The notes: generated from the letters alone by a model not told the origin. DNA of 64,000 nucleotides from SAR202 cluster bacterium bin87 (GCA_002238825.1 MPNC01000002.1:663923-727922); one strand, 5' to 3'; shown: positions 17,459 through 27,351, counted from the first letter of the stretch. Program-made: numbers and translations.

Positions 17459-18514
17459 ATGACGCAACTGGATACCCCACCCATCCGTCTCACCGAGCTG
17501 TCCCACTGCGCGGGTTGAGCGGCCAAGCTGAGCCTTGAGGACCTGGGCCAGGTCCTGAGTTATGTTCCGCTGCTCTCGCACCCCGACCTGCTGGTGGGGG
17601 CCGAGACCGGCGACGACGCGGCGGTCTATCGCATCAACGACGAGACGGCGCTGATCGTCACCGTCGACTTCTTCCCGCCCATCACCGACGACCCCTACGA
17701 GTTCGGCGCCATCGCGGCGGCCAACTCGCTATCAGACGTCTACGCCATGGGCGGCAAGCCACTCATCGCGTTGAACGTCGTCGGTTTTCCCGCATCGCTG
17801 GACAAGTCAATCCTGGGGCGCACCCTGCAGGGTGGCTACGCCAAGGCGGCCGAGGCCGAGTGCCTCATCGTCGGCGGCCACACCGTGGACGATCCGGAGC
17901 CCAAGTACGGCCTCTCCGTCATCGGCGTGGTGGAGCCCGGCAAGCAGGTCAGCAACGCCGGCGCGAAGTCCGGCGACGTCCTGATCCTCAGCAAGCCCAT
18001 CGGCACCGGCATCATCACCACCGCCGGCAAGCAGGGCGTGGTCGACCCCGACGTCATGGCCGGCGCCGTCCAGACCATGGCGGCGTTGAACCGGCCGGCC
18101 GCCCAGGCGATGCAGCGGGTGGGCGTCAACTCGGCGACCGACATCACCGGGTTCGGCCTGATGGGCCACCTGAAGAGCATGGTCAAGGGCAGCGGCGTCG
18201 CCGCCGAGGTGAGCCTGGGCGCCATCCCCGTGCTGGCCGGCGCGCGTAAACTGCTCGACAGCGGCGTCGCTCCCGGCGGCACCCACCGCAACCTCAGCAG
18301 CGTAGAGCATGCGGTTACCTGGGACCCGGCGCTGACCGACGACGACCGGCTGTTGCTGTGCGACGCCCAGACCTCCGGCGGCCTGCTGATGTCGGTTCCG
18401 GCCGCCCGCGCCGACGCCCTGGTGGCCGCCCTCCTCAAGGAGGGAGCGCCCTGCGCCGCCGTGGTCGGACGCGTCACCGACGGGCCGGCCGGAACCATCC
18501 ACGCCGCCAAGTGA
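17459..18514 (+). CDS. selD: selenide, water dikinase (SelD), itself a selenoprotein (CxxU, Sec20)
   Basis: SelD makes selenophosphate, the selenium donor for Sec-tRNA. The true start is the ATG at 17459. Residues read IRLTELSHCAG, UGA at 17516-17518, then AAKLSLEDLGQVL. This aligns with E. coli SHGAGCGCKISP so that the UGA falls on the essential Cys17, preceded by C17 to give C-A-G-U. The next Cys of E. coli is Ala here; Lys23 is kept. Downstream are GAETGDDAAVY, VDFFPPITDDPYEFG, LIVGGHTVDDPEP, ATDITGFGLMGHL and CDAQTSGGLL. Product 351 aa, normal. Reading only from a later ATG would remove the catalytic loop. Sec-containing SelD is known in bacteria. Confidence 0.95.
17538..17556 (+). promoter_or_regulatory. 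candidate bacterial SECIS of selD
   Basis: AGGACCTG (17538-17545) pairs perfectly with CAGGTCCT (17549-17556) around a GGC loop. The loop starts 28 nt after the UGA, within the known 16-37 nt range, and begins with G. Confidence 0.75.
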
Positions 18515-18533
18515 ACCAACGCGGAGTTTTCCC

Positions 18534-19208
18534 ATGACCACATCCAACCAGCAGCAGCCGACGGGCCAGCAGAAGACGACGGGCGTCCAGCCCGAATTCG
18601 GCCTGAAGCGGCCGGACCAGATCAAGATCGCGCCGCCGGGCGGCGAGAAGGTCCCGCCCGGGCAGTTCGTCGCCAAAACCTTCCCGGTGCTCACCTACGG
18701 AGATACGCCCGAGATCGACCTGTCCACCTGGACCATCCGGGTTTGGGGTCTCGTCGAGCGCGAGATCACGCTGGACTGGGCGCAGTTCTGCGCCCTGCCG
18801 CAGGTCGTCATGGACGCCGACTTCCACTGCGTGACCCAGTGGTCCGCGTTGGACCAGACCTGGGAGGGCGTGCTGGTATCGGATCTGCTGGAGGTGGCCG
18901 GCACGTCCCCCGATGCGAAGCACCTCATGGCGCACTGCTTCGGCGACTACACCACCAACGTGCCGCTGGATCTGGCCCTGTCCGAGGGTCTGTTGGCCCA
19001 CCGGCAGAACGGCGCCGAACTGGGGAAGGACCACGGCTGGCCCCTGCGTCTGATCATTCCCAGCCGCTACGGGTGGAAATCGGCCAAGTGGGTCAACGGT
19101 ATCGAGCTGATGGCCGAGGACGCCCCGGGGTTCTGGGAACAACGGGGGTACAACAACAACGCCGACCCCTGGCAGGAAGAGCGGTTCTGGCCCGAGCTGA
19201 CGCGCTGA
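18534..19208 (+). CDS. molybdopterin-dependent oxidoreductase, sulfite oxidase family
   Basis: 224 aa. The single Mo-binding domain shows STWTIRVWGLVEREITL and the Cys ligand in DADFHCVTQWS (Cys99). Later blocks include LDQTWEGVLVSDLL, PSRYGWKSAKWVNGIEL and GFWEQRGYNNNADPW. No signal peptide is present, so it is probably cytoplasmic, unlike YedY/MsrP. It starts 19 bp after selD and is probably in the same transcript. Substrate unknown. Confidence 0.9.
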   Translation: MTTSNQQQPTGQQKTTGVQPEFGLKRPDQIKIAPPGGEKVPPGQFVAKTFPVLTYGDTPEIDLSTWTIRVWGLVEREITLDWAQFCALPQVVMDADFHCVTQWSALDQTWEGVLVSDLLEVAGTSPDAKHLMAHCFGDYTTNVPLDLALSEGLLAHRQNGAELGKDHGWPLRLIIPSRYGWKSAKWVNGIELMAEDAPGFWEQRGYNNNADPWQEERFWPELTR

Positions 19209-19237
19209 GCGCCGGGAACCGAGCAATGACAAAAATA

Positions 19238-19262
19238 AGGGGCGGGTTTTGAACCCGCCCCT
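19238..19262. terminator. bidirectional terminator
   Basis: AGGGGCGGGTT (19238-19248) pairs with AACCCGCCCCT (19252-19262) between two convergent genes, with A-rich sequence before it. Confidence 0.7.
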
Positions 19263-19284
19263 CGACTGTGGGTCGATGTGGTGG

Positions 19285-19494
19285 CTACGCGGCCTTGAGC
19301 AGTTCCTTACGCGCGGCTCGCGCAGTCGCGGTGGAGGTGGACTGCGCCGTCTTGGCCATTTCGATTGCCTGGTTGGGAGCGTCCAGATCCTTCTGCAGTC
19401 CGCACTGGAGGCAACTGACGAACATTCCGTAGATGTCGCGTCGCACTTCCAGATCGCCGGAGCACTTGGGACAGGCGTTGAACTTCAGTCTCAT
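19285..19494 (-). CDS. small zinc-ribbon protein
   Basis: 69 aa. Two CxxC pairs at 8/11 and 28/31 (CPKC, CLQC) form a likely zinc ribbon, followed by an Ala/Thr-rich helical tail ending KELLKAA. Partner and function unknown. Confidence 0.75.
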   Translation of the reverse strand: MRLKFNACPKCSGDLEVRRDIYGMFVSCLQCGLQKDLDAPNQAIEMAKTAQSTSTATARAARKELLKAA

Positions 19495-19670
19495 GATTTA
19501 CCTCCTGACCGAAATCTTTGCTATTCGCAAATTTTGGTGTATCGCCTTGGGAACCTGATCGTCTCTTATACGAGATAAGCGGTTGGTTGGATGTCAGATT
19601 TGGGAATGCCTGTCCGTATGTTTCCGTTGCCTGTTGTCTCCGGTACCTCCGTTGGACAGGATGATACAGA

Positions 19671-19689
19671 TTGACACGCGCCGTGTCAA
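19671..19689 (+). promoter_or_regulatory. HAIR-like HspR operator overlapping a promoter
   Basis: TTGACACGCGCCGTGTCAA is a perfect palindrome with 8-bp arms. It has the TTGA-N11-TCAA spacing of the HAIR element bound by HspR. Its left TTGACA also serves as a -35 box, with TATATT about 18 nt later. Autoregulation of the hspR-grpE-dnaK operon is inferred. Confidence 0.7.
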
Positions 19690-19745
19690 GGGGTTATATT
19701 GGCCCCGTAGCATGTGATATAATTCACGCACGGAGCGTCACCCAG

Positions 19746-20276
19746 ATGCAACAGCGATGGACCAACCCCAACCAGACCCGCCGCACTCGCTTGGAGCCGT
19801 ATCCTGCTCCAAACGTCGAAGCGCCCGCGGGATGGCCTGAGGGGGTGTCCCCGGCGGCGCGGGCACCGGGCGAGCCGACCGCGCCGGAAGCGGCCAGGCC
19901 GGACGGGAACTCCGCCGGCCCGAACATGGAACTCGAAGGGGTGTACATCATTTCCGTGGCCGCCCGTCTCCTGGAGATGCACCCTCAAACCCTGCGCAAG
20001 TACGAGCGCCTGGGCCTGATCCAGCCGGTCCGGACCGTCGGCATGCTCCGGCTCTACTCACAGGACGACCTGCGCAAGGTGATGCTCATCCGCCACCTTA
20101 TGGACAACCTCGGGCTCAACCTGGCCGGCGTCGAATTCGCGCTGAAACTGGTCAACAACCTGAGCGTATTCTCCCGCCGGCTGGCCCGCGCCACCGGCGA
20201 CGACGTGCTGGTTGAAAACATCCGCGAAGAGATCGCCCAATTGTGCAGCAGCCTCAGCCTGCCCGCGCCGGAATGA
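19746..20276 (+). CDS. hspR: HspR-like heat-shock repressor (MerR family)
   Basis: 176 aa. A disordered Pro-rich N-terminus of about 60 residues precedes a MerR-type winged helix: YIISVAARLLEMHPQTLRKY, ERLGLIQPVRT, RLYSQDDLRKVMLIRHLM. A C-terminal dimerisation helix follows. It heads an operon with grpE and dnaK, and a HAIR-like palindrome lies upstream. In known systems HspR binds with DnaK as corepressor. Start could also be at a later ATG (19926, MELEGVYII). Confidence 0.88.
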   Translation: MQQRWTNPNQTRRTRLEPYPAPNVEAPAGWPEGVSPAARAPGEPTAPEAARPDGNSAGPNMELEGVYIISVAARLLEMHPQTLRKYERLGLIQPVRTVGMLRLYSQDDLRKVMLIRHLMDNLGLNLAGVEFALKLVNNLSVFSRRLARATGDDVLVENIREEIAQLCSSLSLPAPE

Positions 20277-20321
20277 CCTCAAACGGAAGCACACTGAAAA
20301 TCGCGACACAGGAACGTGTAA

Positions 20322-20948
20322 ATGGCAATTGATGAAACCCAACCACCCGACGGGCGGCAACCCGAAGATCTCGAGCCGGGTACGCTTGCATCGGATTTCT
20401 ACGCTCCCGGTTCCTCCTCACCGCAGGAAGGCTCGGACGACGAACCTCCCCTGACGCCGGAACAGGAGGCCGCAATGCTTCGCATGGCGCTGGCCGAGGC
20501 CAACGAGGCGATCGCTCGCCAGGCCGACGCCGTCCAACGCGGCCAGGCCGACCTGGCCAACGCCCGCCGCCGTCACGACGAGGAACGGCTCACCATCCAG
20601 AGGCAAGCCAACAGCCGCCTGCTGGTCGGCCTGCTTCCCATCGTGGACGAGTTGGACCTGGCGGTGAACCACCTGGAAAGCGACGCCACAACGTCAACCG
20701 CGGAACCGTCAGACTCCTGGTCCGAAGGCGTACGATTAATCCAGCGCAAGCTGGCTACGTTCCTGGAGTCCCAGGGCGTGGCACGCATCGAATGCCTGGG
20801 CGAGACTTTCAACCCCGAGTTGCACGAGGCGGTCAGCATGGCCCAGGTCGGCGACGCCGCATCAGGCAGCATCGTGGAGGTGCTGCGCCAGGGCTATCGC
20901 CTGCACGACCGGGTCGTGCAGGTCGCCCAGGTGGTGGTGAACCAATAA
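20322..20948 (+). CDS. grpE: nucleotide exchange factor GrpE
   Basis: 208 aa. A long helical N-terminal half (ALAEANEAIARQADAVQRGQ) is followed by the GrpE head: LLVGLLPIVDELDLAVNHLE, LATFLESQGVARIECLGETF, NPELHEAVSMAQV. It releases ADP from DnaK. Second gene of the hspR-grpE-dnaK operon. Confidence 0.94.
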   Translation: MAIDETQPPDGRQPEDLEPGTLASDFYAPGSSSPQEGSDDEPPLTPEQEAAMLRMALAEANEAIARQADAVQRGQADLANARRRHDEERLTIQRQANSRLLVGLLPIVDELDLAVNHLESDATTSTAEPSDSWSEGVRLIQRKLATFLESQGVARIECLGETFNPELHEAVSMAQVGDAASGSIVEVLRQGYRLHDRVVQVAQVVVNQ

Positions 20949-21057
20949 TCCGGCCAGCCACGCTGACCGGACAGACCCGTCAAACTCGCCCCTGCCCTGA
21001 CGCAGATTGCGAGCAAAGCACAAACTGCATCTACAAATACATCGAGGAGACACGACA

Positions 21058-22950
21058 ATGGCAAGGATTCTAGGCATCGACCTCGGCACGACCAATTCGG
21101 TAGCTGCGGTGATCGAAGCCGGTGAGGCTGATGTGGTTGAGAGCGCCGAGGGGAGCCGCATCACGCCCTCCGTAGTGGCGGTCAACGCCCGCAGCGGCGA
21201 ACGGTACGTGGGGCAAACGGCCAAGCGACAAGCCGTCACCAACCCCGACAACACCATCTTCTCCGTGAAGCGGCTGATGGGAAGGCGTTTCAGTGACCCC
21301 GAGGTGCAGGACGCCGCCAAGCGCCTGCCCTATACGATCGCCGCCGGCGACAACGGCGATGCCCACGTGGAGATGGCTGGGCAGAACTACGCCCCGCCGC
21401 AGATCTCCAGCATGATCCTGCAGAAGATCCGCCAGGACGCTGAGGCCAAATTGGGCGAACGGATCACGGAGGCCGTCATCACCGTGCCCGCCTACTTCAA
21501 CGATTCGCAGCGCCAGGCCACGGTGGACGCCGGCAAGGTCGCCGGCCTGGACGTGAAGCGGATCATCAACGAACCCACCGCCGCCGCATTGGCATACGGC
21601 ATCGACCGGCAACAGACCGATTCCAAGATCGCCGTGTTCGACCTGGGCGGCGGCACCTTCGACATCACCATCCTCGACCTCGGCGCCGGGGTGTTTGAGG
21701 TACTGTCCACCAATGGGGACACGTACCTGGGCGGCGACGACTTCGACGAAGCCATTTTGAACTGGCTGGTCACGGAGTTCCGCGCCGAAACCGGGATCGA
21801 CCTTTCCCAGGACCGCATGGCCCTGCAACGCCTGCGCGATGCGGCCGAGCGCGCCAAGATCGAGCTCTCCAGCACGCTGGAAACGGAAATCAACCTCCCG
21901 TTCATTACCGCCGACGCCAGCGGCCCGCAACACCTCGTCAAACCTCTCAGCCGCTCCCGCCTGGAGCAACTGGTGAGCGACCTGATCGACCGCACCGAAG
22001 GGCCGTGCCGTCAGGCAATCTCCGACGCCGGCGTAAGCGCGAGCAGCATCAACGACGTCATCCTCGTGGGCGGCATGACCCGGATGCCCTCCGTCCAGGC
22101 CAAGGTCCAGCAGATATTCGGCAAGGAGCCCTCCCGCTCCGTCAATCCGGACGAGGCGGTGGCCCTGGGCGCGGCCATCCAGGCCGGGGTGCTGGGCGGC
22201 GAAGTGGGTGACATCGTCCTGCTGGACGTTACCCCACTGACGCTGGGCATCGAAACCCTGGGCAACGTGACCACCGCGTTGATCCCCCGGAACACCACCA
22301 TCCCGACCAAGAAGACCGAGACCTTCACCACCGCGGCCGACGGCCAAGGCAGCGTGGACATCCACGTGCTGCAGGGTGAACGGCCCATGTCGGCCGACAA
22401 CAAGACCATCGGCCGTTTCATGCTGGACGGCATCCTGCCGGCGCCGCGCGGTGTGCCGCAGATCGATGTCACCTTCGACATCGACTCCAACGGCATCCTG
22501 AGCGTGTCCGCTCAGGACAAGGGCACCGGCAAGGAGCAGCGCATCGTCATCCAGACCAGCAGCGGTTTGTCCGACGAGGACATCCAGCGCATGATGTCCG
22601 AGGCCGAGGCCAATGAGGAGAACGACCGGCAGCGCCGCGCCGAAATCGAGACCCGCAACCAGGCCGACAGCCTCGCGTACTCCGCGGAACGCCTGCTGAC
22701 CGAAAACGCCGAGACGCTGCCCGCCGACCTCAAGGCCGAGGCCGAGGGCAAGTTGGAGGCGTTGCGTTCGGCCATCGCGGCCAACAACGTGGCGCAGATG
22801 CAGACGGCCATGAACGAGCTGAACGAAGCCCTGCAGCGTGTGGGCCAGGCGGTGTATTCCCAGCCAGGACAGGGTGGTCCGGGCGCCGCTCCCGGTGACG
22901 CGAACGGCGGACCCGACGACACGGTGGAAGGTGAGTTCCGCGAAGTCTGA
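21058..22950 (+). CDS. dnaK: chaperone DnaK (Hsp70)
   Basis: 630 aa. ATPase domain from [20 protein letters not shown], with [33 protein letters not shown] and [17 protein letters not shown]. The substrate domain has [15 protein letters not shown]. An acidic tail ends VEGEFREV. The start is the ATG at 21058 behind GAGGAG; an open frame upstream has no family sequence. Ends in UGA, showing UGA is a normal stop here. No dnaJ follows. Confidence 0.97.
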   Translation: MARILGIDLGTTNSVAAVIEAGEADVVESAEGSRITPSVVAVNARSGERYVGQTAKRQAVTNPDNTIFSVKRLMGRRFSDPEVQDAAKRLPYTIAAGDNGDAHVEMAGQNYAPPQISSMILQKIRQDAEAKLGERITEAVITVPAYFNDSQRQATVDAGKVAGLDVKRIINEPTAAALAYGIDRQQTDSKIAVFDLGGGTFDITILDLGAGVFEVLSTNGDTYLGGDDFDEAILNWLVTEFRAETGIDLSQDRMALQRLRDAAERAKIELSSTLETEINLPFITADASGPQHLVKPLSRSRLEQLVSDLIDRTEGPCRQAISDAGVSASSINDVILVGGMTRMPSVQAKVQQIFGKEPSRSVNPDEAVALGAAIQAGVLGGEVGDIVLLDVTPLTLGIETLGNVTTALIPRNTTIPTKKTETFTTAADGQGSVDIHVLQGERPMSADNKTIGRFMLDGILPAPRGVPQIDVTFDIDSNGILSVSAQDKGTGKEQRIVIQTSSGLSDEDIQRMMSEAEANEENDRQRRAEIETRNQADSLAYSAERLLTENAETLPADLKAEAEGKLEALRSAIAANNVAQMQTAMNELNEALQRVGQAVYSQPGQGGPGAAPGDANGGPDDTVEGEFREV

Positions 22951-22969
22951 ACGTACCGGATTTTTCCAG

Positions 22970-22998
22970 GCTGGGACGAGTATTGCGCTCGTCCCAGC
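22970..22998 (+). terminator. hairpin after dnaK
   Basis: GCTGGGACGAG (22970-22980) pairs with CTCGTCCCAGC (22988-22998). There is no T-run, so it may be a stabilising hairpin rather than a terminator. Confidence 0.5.
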
Positions 22999-23249
22999 TC
23001 CGGTTCCACGAAACCGCTCGCGAGCCGCCCACGTATGCCGGGATACTCTCTCCGTGCCGTCATCGCTTCAGGCCAACTTGTTTCCAGCCGGCTTCCGAGC
23101 GGTCTCCAGCGAGGCGAAGGACTTGCCAAACCGTAAATCCCTTGTAAACTAGGCCAACGTCGTATTCGAGCGATAGCAGAAGTGCTATAATGACGTTGAG
23201 CTCACCATCCGCTGCGGGTGCCGCCTCGCCGGACATTGGGAGAAATGCA

Positions 23250-23582
23250 ATGAGCGCATCACAAAGAGATAATACAGAGGTCACGGATCTCGATAACGAA
23301 CAACCCGTGGTGAACGCCGCGCCAATAGGCGTGGAGCAACAGGCAGGTCCTCAGGTAGAGGAATACGAAACCGACGCGATGACGCCGCTTCAGTCGCATT
23401 ACCTGGAAACGCTGCGACAGCTGATCGTCGTGAAGAACGAATACCAGACGGCGCCCGAATACGAAGGCTGGATGATGGACGCAATCAAGCGCTCGATATA
23501 CTCCGCGCTCCGAGATTGCATGGAAGCCAACATCGGCGACGCGGCCAAGGAACTGCTGAACCAGGAACACCAGGTCAACTAA
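23250..23582 (+). CDS. small hypothetical acidic protein (110 aa)
   Basis: Start at ATG 23250 (MSASQRDNTEVTD) behind GGGAG; an ATG at 23190 is possible. The N-terminal half is acidic and disordered. The C-terminal half is helical (LQSHYLETLRQLIVVKNEY, WMMDAIKRSIYSALRDC). Family not recognised. A strong terminator follows. Confidence 0.65.
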   Translation: MSASQRDNTEVTDLDNEQPVVNAAPIGVEQQAGPQVEEYETDAMTPLQSHYLETLRQLIVVKNEYQTAPEYEGWMMDAIKRSIYSALRDCMEANIGDAAKELLNQEHQVN

Positions 23583-23602
23583 CCACTGAGCTCGGAAGCG
23601 CA

Positions 23603-23633
23603 GCGGGCCGGAGCAATGCTCCGGCCCGCTTTT
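23603..23633 (+). terminator. rho-independent terminator
   Basis: GCGGGCCGGAGC pairs with GCTCCGGCCCGC around a tiny AAT loop, then TTTT. Confidence 0.88.
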
Positions 23634-23768
23634 CGTTGCAGTTGCGGGAAGCGGGTTGACCTTACCGATGGTCGCGGCAGTGTGGGTGGCAACCCAGAAT
23701 CGGCCCGGGCCAGCCACAGGACATGACCCGCGCTCAGAGCATCAACGGCTATCCGACTGCCTGACGGT

Positions 23769-23799
23769 TTGACAGACGTTTCCGCCCGTATGCTATACT
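23769..23799 (+). promoter_or_regulatory. promoter for the tRNA cluster
   Basis: TTGACA (23769-23774) and TATACT (23794-23799) are 19 bp apart, with TG two bases before the -10 box. tRNA-Leu(GAG) begins 14 bp later. Confidence 0.55.
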
Positions 23800-23812
23800 C
23801 GCCCATGCGCTA

Positions 23813-23899
23813 GCCGAGGTGGTGGAAATGGTAGACACGCGGTCTTGAGGGGGCCGTGGGCTTTCGCTCGTGTGGGTTCAAGTCCCGCCCTCGGCACCA
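23813..23899 (+). tRNA. tRNA-Leu(GAG)
   Basis: Class II tRNA with acceptor GCCGAGG/CCTCGGC and encoded CCA. The anticodon stem CGGTC/GGCCG encloses TTGAGGG, giving GAG. T arm GGGTTCAAGTCCC. Confidence 0.9.
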
Positions 23900-23955
23900 T
23901 CACCGTCGCATAAAAACAACGTGACGATGATCAAGACAGCGCAGCGCAGAAACGA

Positions 23956-24032
23956 GGCGACGTAGCCAAGTGGACTAAGGCGGAGGTCTGCAAAACCTCT
24001 ATTCGGCGGTTCGAATCCGCCCGTCGCCTCCA
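23956..24032 (+). tRNA. tRNA-Cys(GCA)
   Basis: Acceptor GGCGACG pairs with CGTCGCC; CCA encoded. Anticodon loop TCTGCAAA gives GCA. This is a normal-length tRNA-Cys and not tRNA-Sec. Confidence 0.93.
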
Positions 24033-24142
24033 AACCCTCAAGTCACCAACCAACTTCATCACCTGAACGGCCCGCGAGGCCATAGAGAACCGGCGCAGCG
24101 CATTGTCTTGACGACGCGTTGCGCGTTTTAGTTTGGGAACGT

Positions 24143-24229
24143 GCCGAGGTGGCGAAACGGCAGACGCGGCGGACTTAAAATCCGCTACCTCCCGGAGGTG
24201 TGTGGGTTCGAGTCCCTCCCTCGGCACCA
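24143..24229 (+). tRNA. tRNA-Leu(UAA)
   Basis: Class II tRNA with acceptor GCCGAGG/CCTCGGC and CCA. Anticodon loop ACTTAAAAT gives UAA; variable arm CTACCTCCCGGAGGTG. It marks the left border of the accessory region. Confidence 0.93.
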
Positions 24230-24797
24230 AATTCTCAATAGGCTTCAATCCCTGTTTGGTAGGGGTATCAATAAGCATTGCGGCGGCAGAAATGCCGCAA
24301 TTTTGCCGCCATTAACGGCGGCAAAGCCGTTTTTCGGGCCAAAACCGACGCAATCAGATCCCAGCGTACGCAGTCCTTTGCAAAAAGTTTCGGATCCTAC
24401 AGGGATATAAATTCGGGTCAAAGTGCTGGCTCGTTGGAGCTTGGCTCGTTGAAGACGGCCGATTCAAGGTATCGGGCACTATTTCACCACCGTCCAGTTT
24501 CAACCGGTGCGATGTCAGTTTCGTCCGGATAGTCAAGTGTCGCAACTGGTGACGGTGAAGACGTCGCGGGCTCAGGCCGTCGAAGCACCGTTCCTACTTC
24601 GTGAGTGAATTGCGTGCCGCATTGGCCGGGGAACAGCACGTGCACGGCAATAGACCGTGAATCCCTGGGCGCTTTGTCCCAACGATTTGCAGAGGAGCGG
24701 CGCAAGATTGACCGATGGACTGCAGCTTGGTAATACTCCCAGTCGCGTGTTTGCACGACAGGACTCCAGCCCGGCCGGGCACTTTAGGGAGTGATCC
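24230..24797. other. gene-poor region after tRNA-Leu
   Basis: No convincing coding sequence. A hairpin with T-run (24315-24334) lies near the left end. GC is lower than in the housekeeping part. Confidence 0.5.
24315..24334 (+). terminator. rho-independent terminator after tRNA-Leu(UAA)
   Basis: ACGGC pairs with GCCGT around GGCAAA, followed by TTTT. Confidence 0.55.
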
Positions 24798-26327
24798 ATG
24801 TCACTCACCAGCCAGGAACTGCAATCCAAGCTCCGGCAGGCCGCCGCCGTCCTGCGGGGCCAGATCAATCCCACCGATTAGAAGAGCTACATCTTCTCGA
24901 TGCGGTTCCTGAAGCGGTTGTCGGACCGGTTTGACGAGGAGGTGGCGATCGCCGTGGCTGCGGGCGTGCCCCGGGCCGCCGCCGTGGCCGATCCCGACGA
25001 ACGCCGGTTCGCGGTACCCGGATCAGCCCACTGGAGCCAGATCGTCAAGGCGACCATGAACCTGGGCAAGGCGCTGAACATCGCCAGCCATGAGATTGAG
25101 TACGCCAACGCCGGCCGCATCGACGGCGTGCTCACCGGCACCAACTGGAATGACGAATCCAAGCTGGGGAGCCCCGCCAACCGCGAGCGCATCATCCGCA
25201 GCCTGCTGACCCACTTTAACGACCTGGACCTGCGGGATGACAACTTCGCCGCCGATGGGGACGGCACCGGCAACGTGCTGGGCGACGCCTACGAGTACCT
25301 CATCTACCAATTTGCCGACGATGCCAGAAAAAAAGGGCGGCGATTTCTACACCCCGCGCTCTGTGGTCCGGCTCATCGTGGAGCTGTTGCAGCCAAAGGA
25401 GGGCATGCGCATTTGCGACCCCACCTTTGGGTCAGGCGGCATGCTGATCCTGGCTGCCGATTACGTGCAGGAACGTGGTGGGAATCGCCAGAACCTGGTC
25501 CTTGAAGGTCAGGAAAGGAACCTGGATACCCTGGCCATCGGCAAGCTCAATATGCTGCTGCACGGCCTGGCGTCGGCGCGGTTGGTGGCGGGCGATGTCA
25601 TCGCCGAACCCGGCCTGGTGGACTCCCAGGGCCGCTGCAATCCTATGGCCGCGTCATCGCCAACCCGCCCTTCGGCATGAAAAACTGGGGCCACGATTTC
25701 GCTCCAGCCGATCCTCGCCACCGCTTCGACCGAGATGGCGCCATCCCGCCCCGAACCCGCGGCGACCTGGCGTTTCTGCTGCACATGCTGGGAGTCACAA
25801 ACGCCACCGGTATGGTGGGCGTGGCGATGCCCCACGGCGTGTTGTTCCGCGGCGGCGCGGAGGGCAAGATCCGCAAGGGCATCGTGGACACCGATCTCTT
25901 CGAGGCCATCATCGGCCTGGCGCCCAATCTGTTCTTCGGCGCGGCCATCCCGGTGTCCATCTGCGTACTGAACAAGAACAAGCCGGCGGAGCGACGCGGC
26001 AAGGTGCTGTTCGTGGATGCTGCCCAGGATGGTTACTACCGTCCCGGCAAGGCGCAGAACTTCCTGGACAGGTAACACATCGACAGCATCGTCAGTGCGT
26101 TCCGGGGCTATGAGGACATGGAGCGGCTCGCCCACGTGGCCGACCTGGAGGAGATCGCGGGCAACGACTACAACCTGAACATCAGCCGGTACGTGGACAC
26201 CACGGAACCGGTGGAGGTGATGAGCGTGGAGGACGCCCTCGCCCAACTGCGTGAAGCTGAGCGCCGCCGCGACGAGGCGGTGGCTCGCATGGACGAGTTG
26301 CTTGCGGGGATGGGATATTCCCGATAG
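24798..26327 (+). pseudogene. hsdM: type I restriction-modification methyltransferase subunit (HsdM), decayed
   Basis: The protein can be traced from MSLTSQELQSKLRQAAAVL to DELLAGMGYSR. It contains a TAG where NPTD(Y)KSYIF is expected (near 24879), an extra A in an A7 run at about 25325-25332, a second frameshift near 25640 just before YGRVIANPPFGMKNWG, and a TAA near 26073. Motifs CDPTFGSGGML and NPPF are otherwise kept. Nonsense plus frameshift lesions mark a true pseudogene; none is UGA, so recoding cannot rescue it. No intact hsdS or hsdR is adjacent. Confidence 0.88.
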
Positions 26328-26420
26328 CAACCCGCTCATCGTCTCACATTAGTGACCATGGTCATGACCACTGTGTAATGGGGTGAGGGTAAACACGCCC
26401 ATCCCACCGGAGCGTTGACC

Positions 26421-26702
26421 ATGACCACCAACAGCGGGAACACCGGCCAGAGCCGGGCGATGAAGGCATCCGAGTTCAAGGCCAAGTGCCTGGGGCTGAT
26501 GGATGAGGTGGCCGAGCACGGCGGCGAGATCGTCATCACCAAGAACGGCAAGCCCGTGGCCAAGCTGACCGCCTACCACGAGCGGCCCAAGACGCTGTTC
26601 GGCATCGACAAGGGCCGGCTAAAGATCACGGGCGACATCATCTCGCCCATCGACGTTGAGTGGGAAGCCCAGTCCGACCCGGACCGGGTGCTCAACCCGT
26701 GA
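26421..26702 (+). CDS. Phd/YefM-type antitoxin
   Basis: 93 aa. MKASEFKAKCLGLMDEVAEH and EIVITKNGKPVAKL are typical of Phd/YefM antitoxins, which bind their own operator and neutralise a PIN or RelE toxin. Its stop overlaps the start of the toxin gene (GTGA), so translation is coupled. Confidence 0.88.
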   Translation: MTTNSGNTGQSRAMKASEFKAKCLGLMDEVAEHGGEIVITKNGKPVAKLTAYHERPKTLFGIDKGRLKITGDIISPIDVEWEAQSDPDRVLNP

Positions 26703-27097
26703 TCCTGCTGGACACCCACGCCGCCCTGTGGCTGCGGGCCGGCGACGCCAGGCTGGGTCCAGTGGCTCGCTCCGAGATTGAGCGGGCCTGGCAGGCCGAA
26801 GAGGTCGCGGTGTCAGCGATGTCCTTTTGGGAGATGGCGATGCTTCGGGAGAAGGGACGCATCGAATACCCCGACGACGTGAGCCGGTGGCGGCTGGAGC
26901 AGTTGGGCCAGGGCCTGATCGAGATCCCCGTGGACGGCGAGATCGGCATCCGCGCCAACGAACTGGCAGATTTCCACCCCGACCCGGCCGACCGCATCAT
27001 CGTCGCCACCGCCATGAACGGCCACCAACTGGTGACCGCCGACCGCCGCATCCTGGACTGGTCCGGCGGCCTGCGATGCGTGGCCGCCGTTCTATGA
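26699..27097 (+). CDS. PIN-domain ribonuclease toxin (VapC family)
   Basis: 132 aa from the GTG at 26699. Acidic PIN residues are visible in ILLDTHAALWL, FWEMAML and HPDPADRIIVATAMNG followed by TADRRIL. It pairs with the Phd-type antitoxin upstream. Cell target of the ribonuclease unknown. Confidence 0.9.
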   Translation: MILLDTHAALWLRAGDARLGPVARSEIERAWQAEEVAVSAMSFWEMAMLREKGRIEYPDDVSRWRLEQLGQGLIEIPVDGEIGIRANELADFHPDPADRIIVATAMNGHQLVTADRRILDWSGGLRCVAAVL

Positions 27098-27141
27098 GTG
27101 CCACGCAAAAACCCTGTGTATCGTCAGGTCAGTTTCTACGG

Positions 27142-27351
27142 CTAGGAACCGGAGCGCGATTGGGCCAGCAACTCGTAGAGACGACGGTTGCGCTCAAAGC
27201 TGGTCCGGAAATGAGCGATCGCATCGGGCCGTACATCGTTGCCAGTCTTGCATTCGACGTACAGCCGCATCGCATCTTCCAGAGTTGCCTCGAAATCACG
27301 ACCTTCTGCGCCGGCTATCTCCCGTATCGAGACCAGCAGTTCAGGGGGCGC
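27142..27351 (-). pseudogene. antitoxin-like fragment lacking its start
   Basis: An open minus-strand frame reads SIREIAGAEGRDFEATLEDA, then RLYVECKTGNDVRPDAIAHF and ERNRRLYELLAQS, to a TAG at 27144-27142. It looks like the helical body of a small antitoxin-type protein. It runs into a stop upstream with no usable start codon. Confidence 0.4.

Noticed and set aside
20274..22950. UGA reassignment to an amino acid in this organism
   Set aside because: hspR, dnaK and priA end naturally at UGA, so UGA is a normal stop outside special contexts.
23813..23899. Long tRNA as tRNA-Sec (selC)
   Set aside because: The anticodon loop gives GAG and the acceptor/T-arm lengths are those of tRNA-Leu.
24798..26327. 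In-frame stops of hsdM as recoded codons
   Set aside because: The stops are TAG and TAA, not UGA, and there are also two frameshifts, so it is an ordinary pseudogene.
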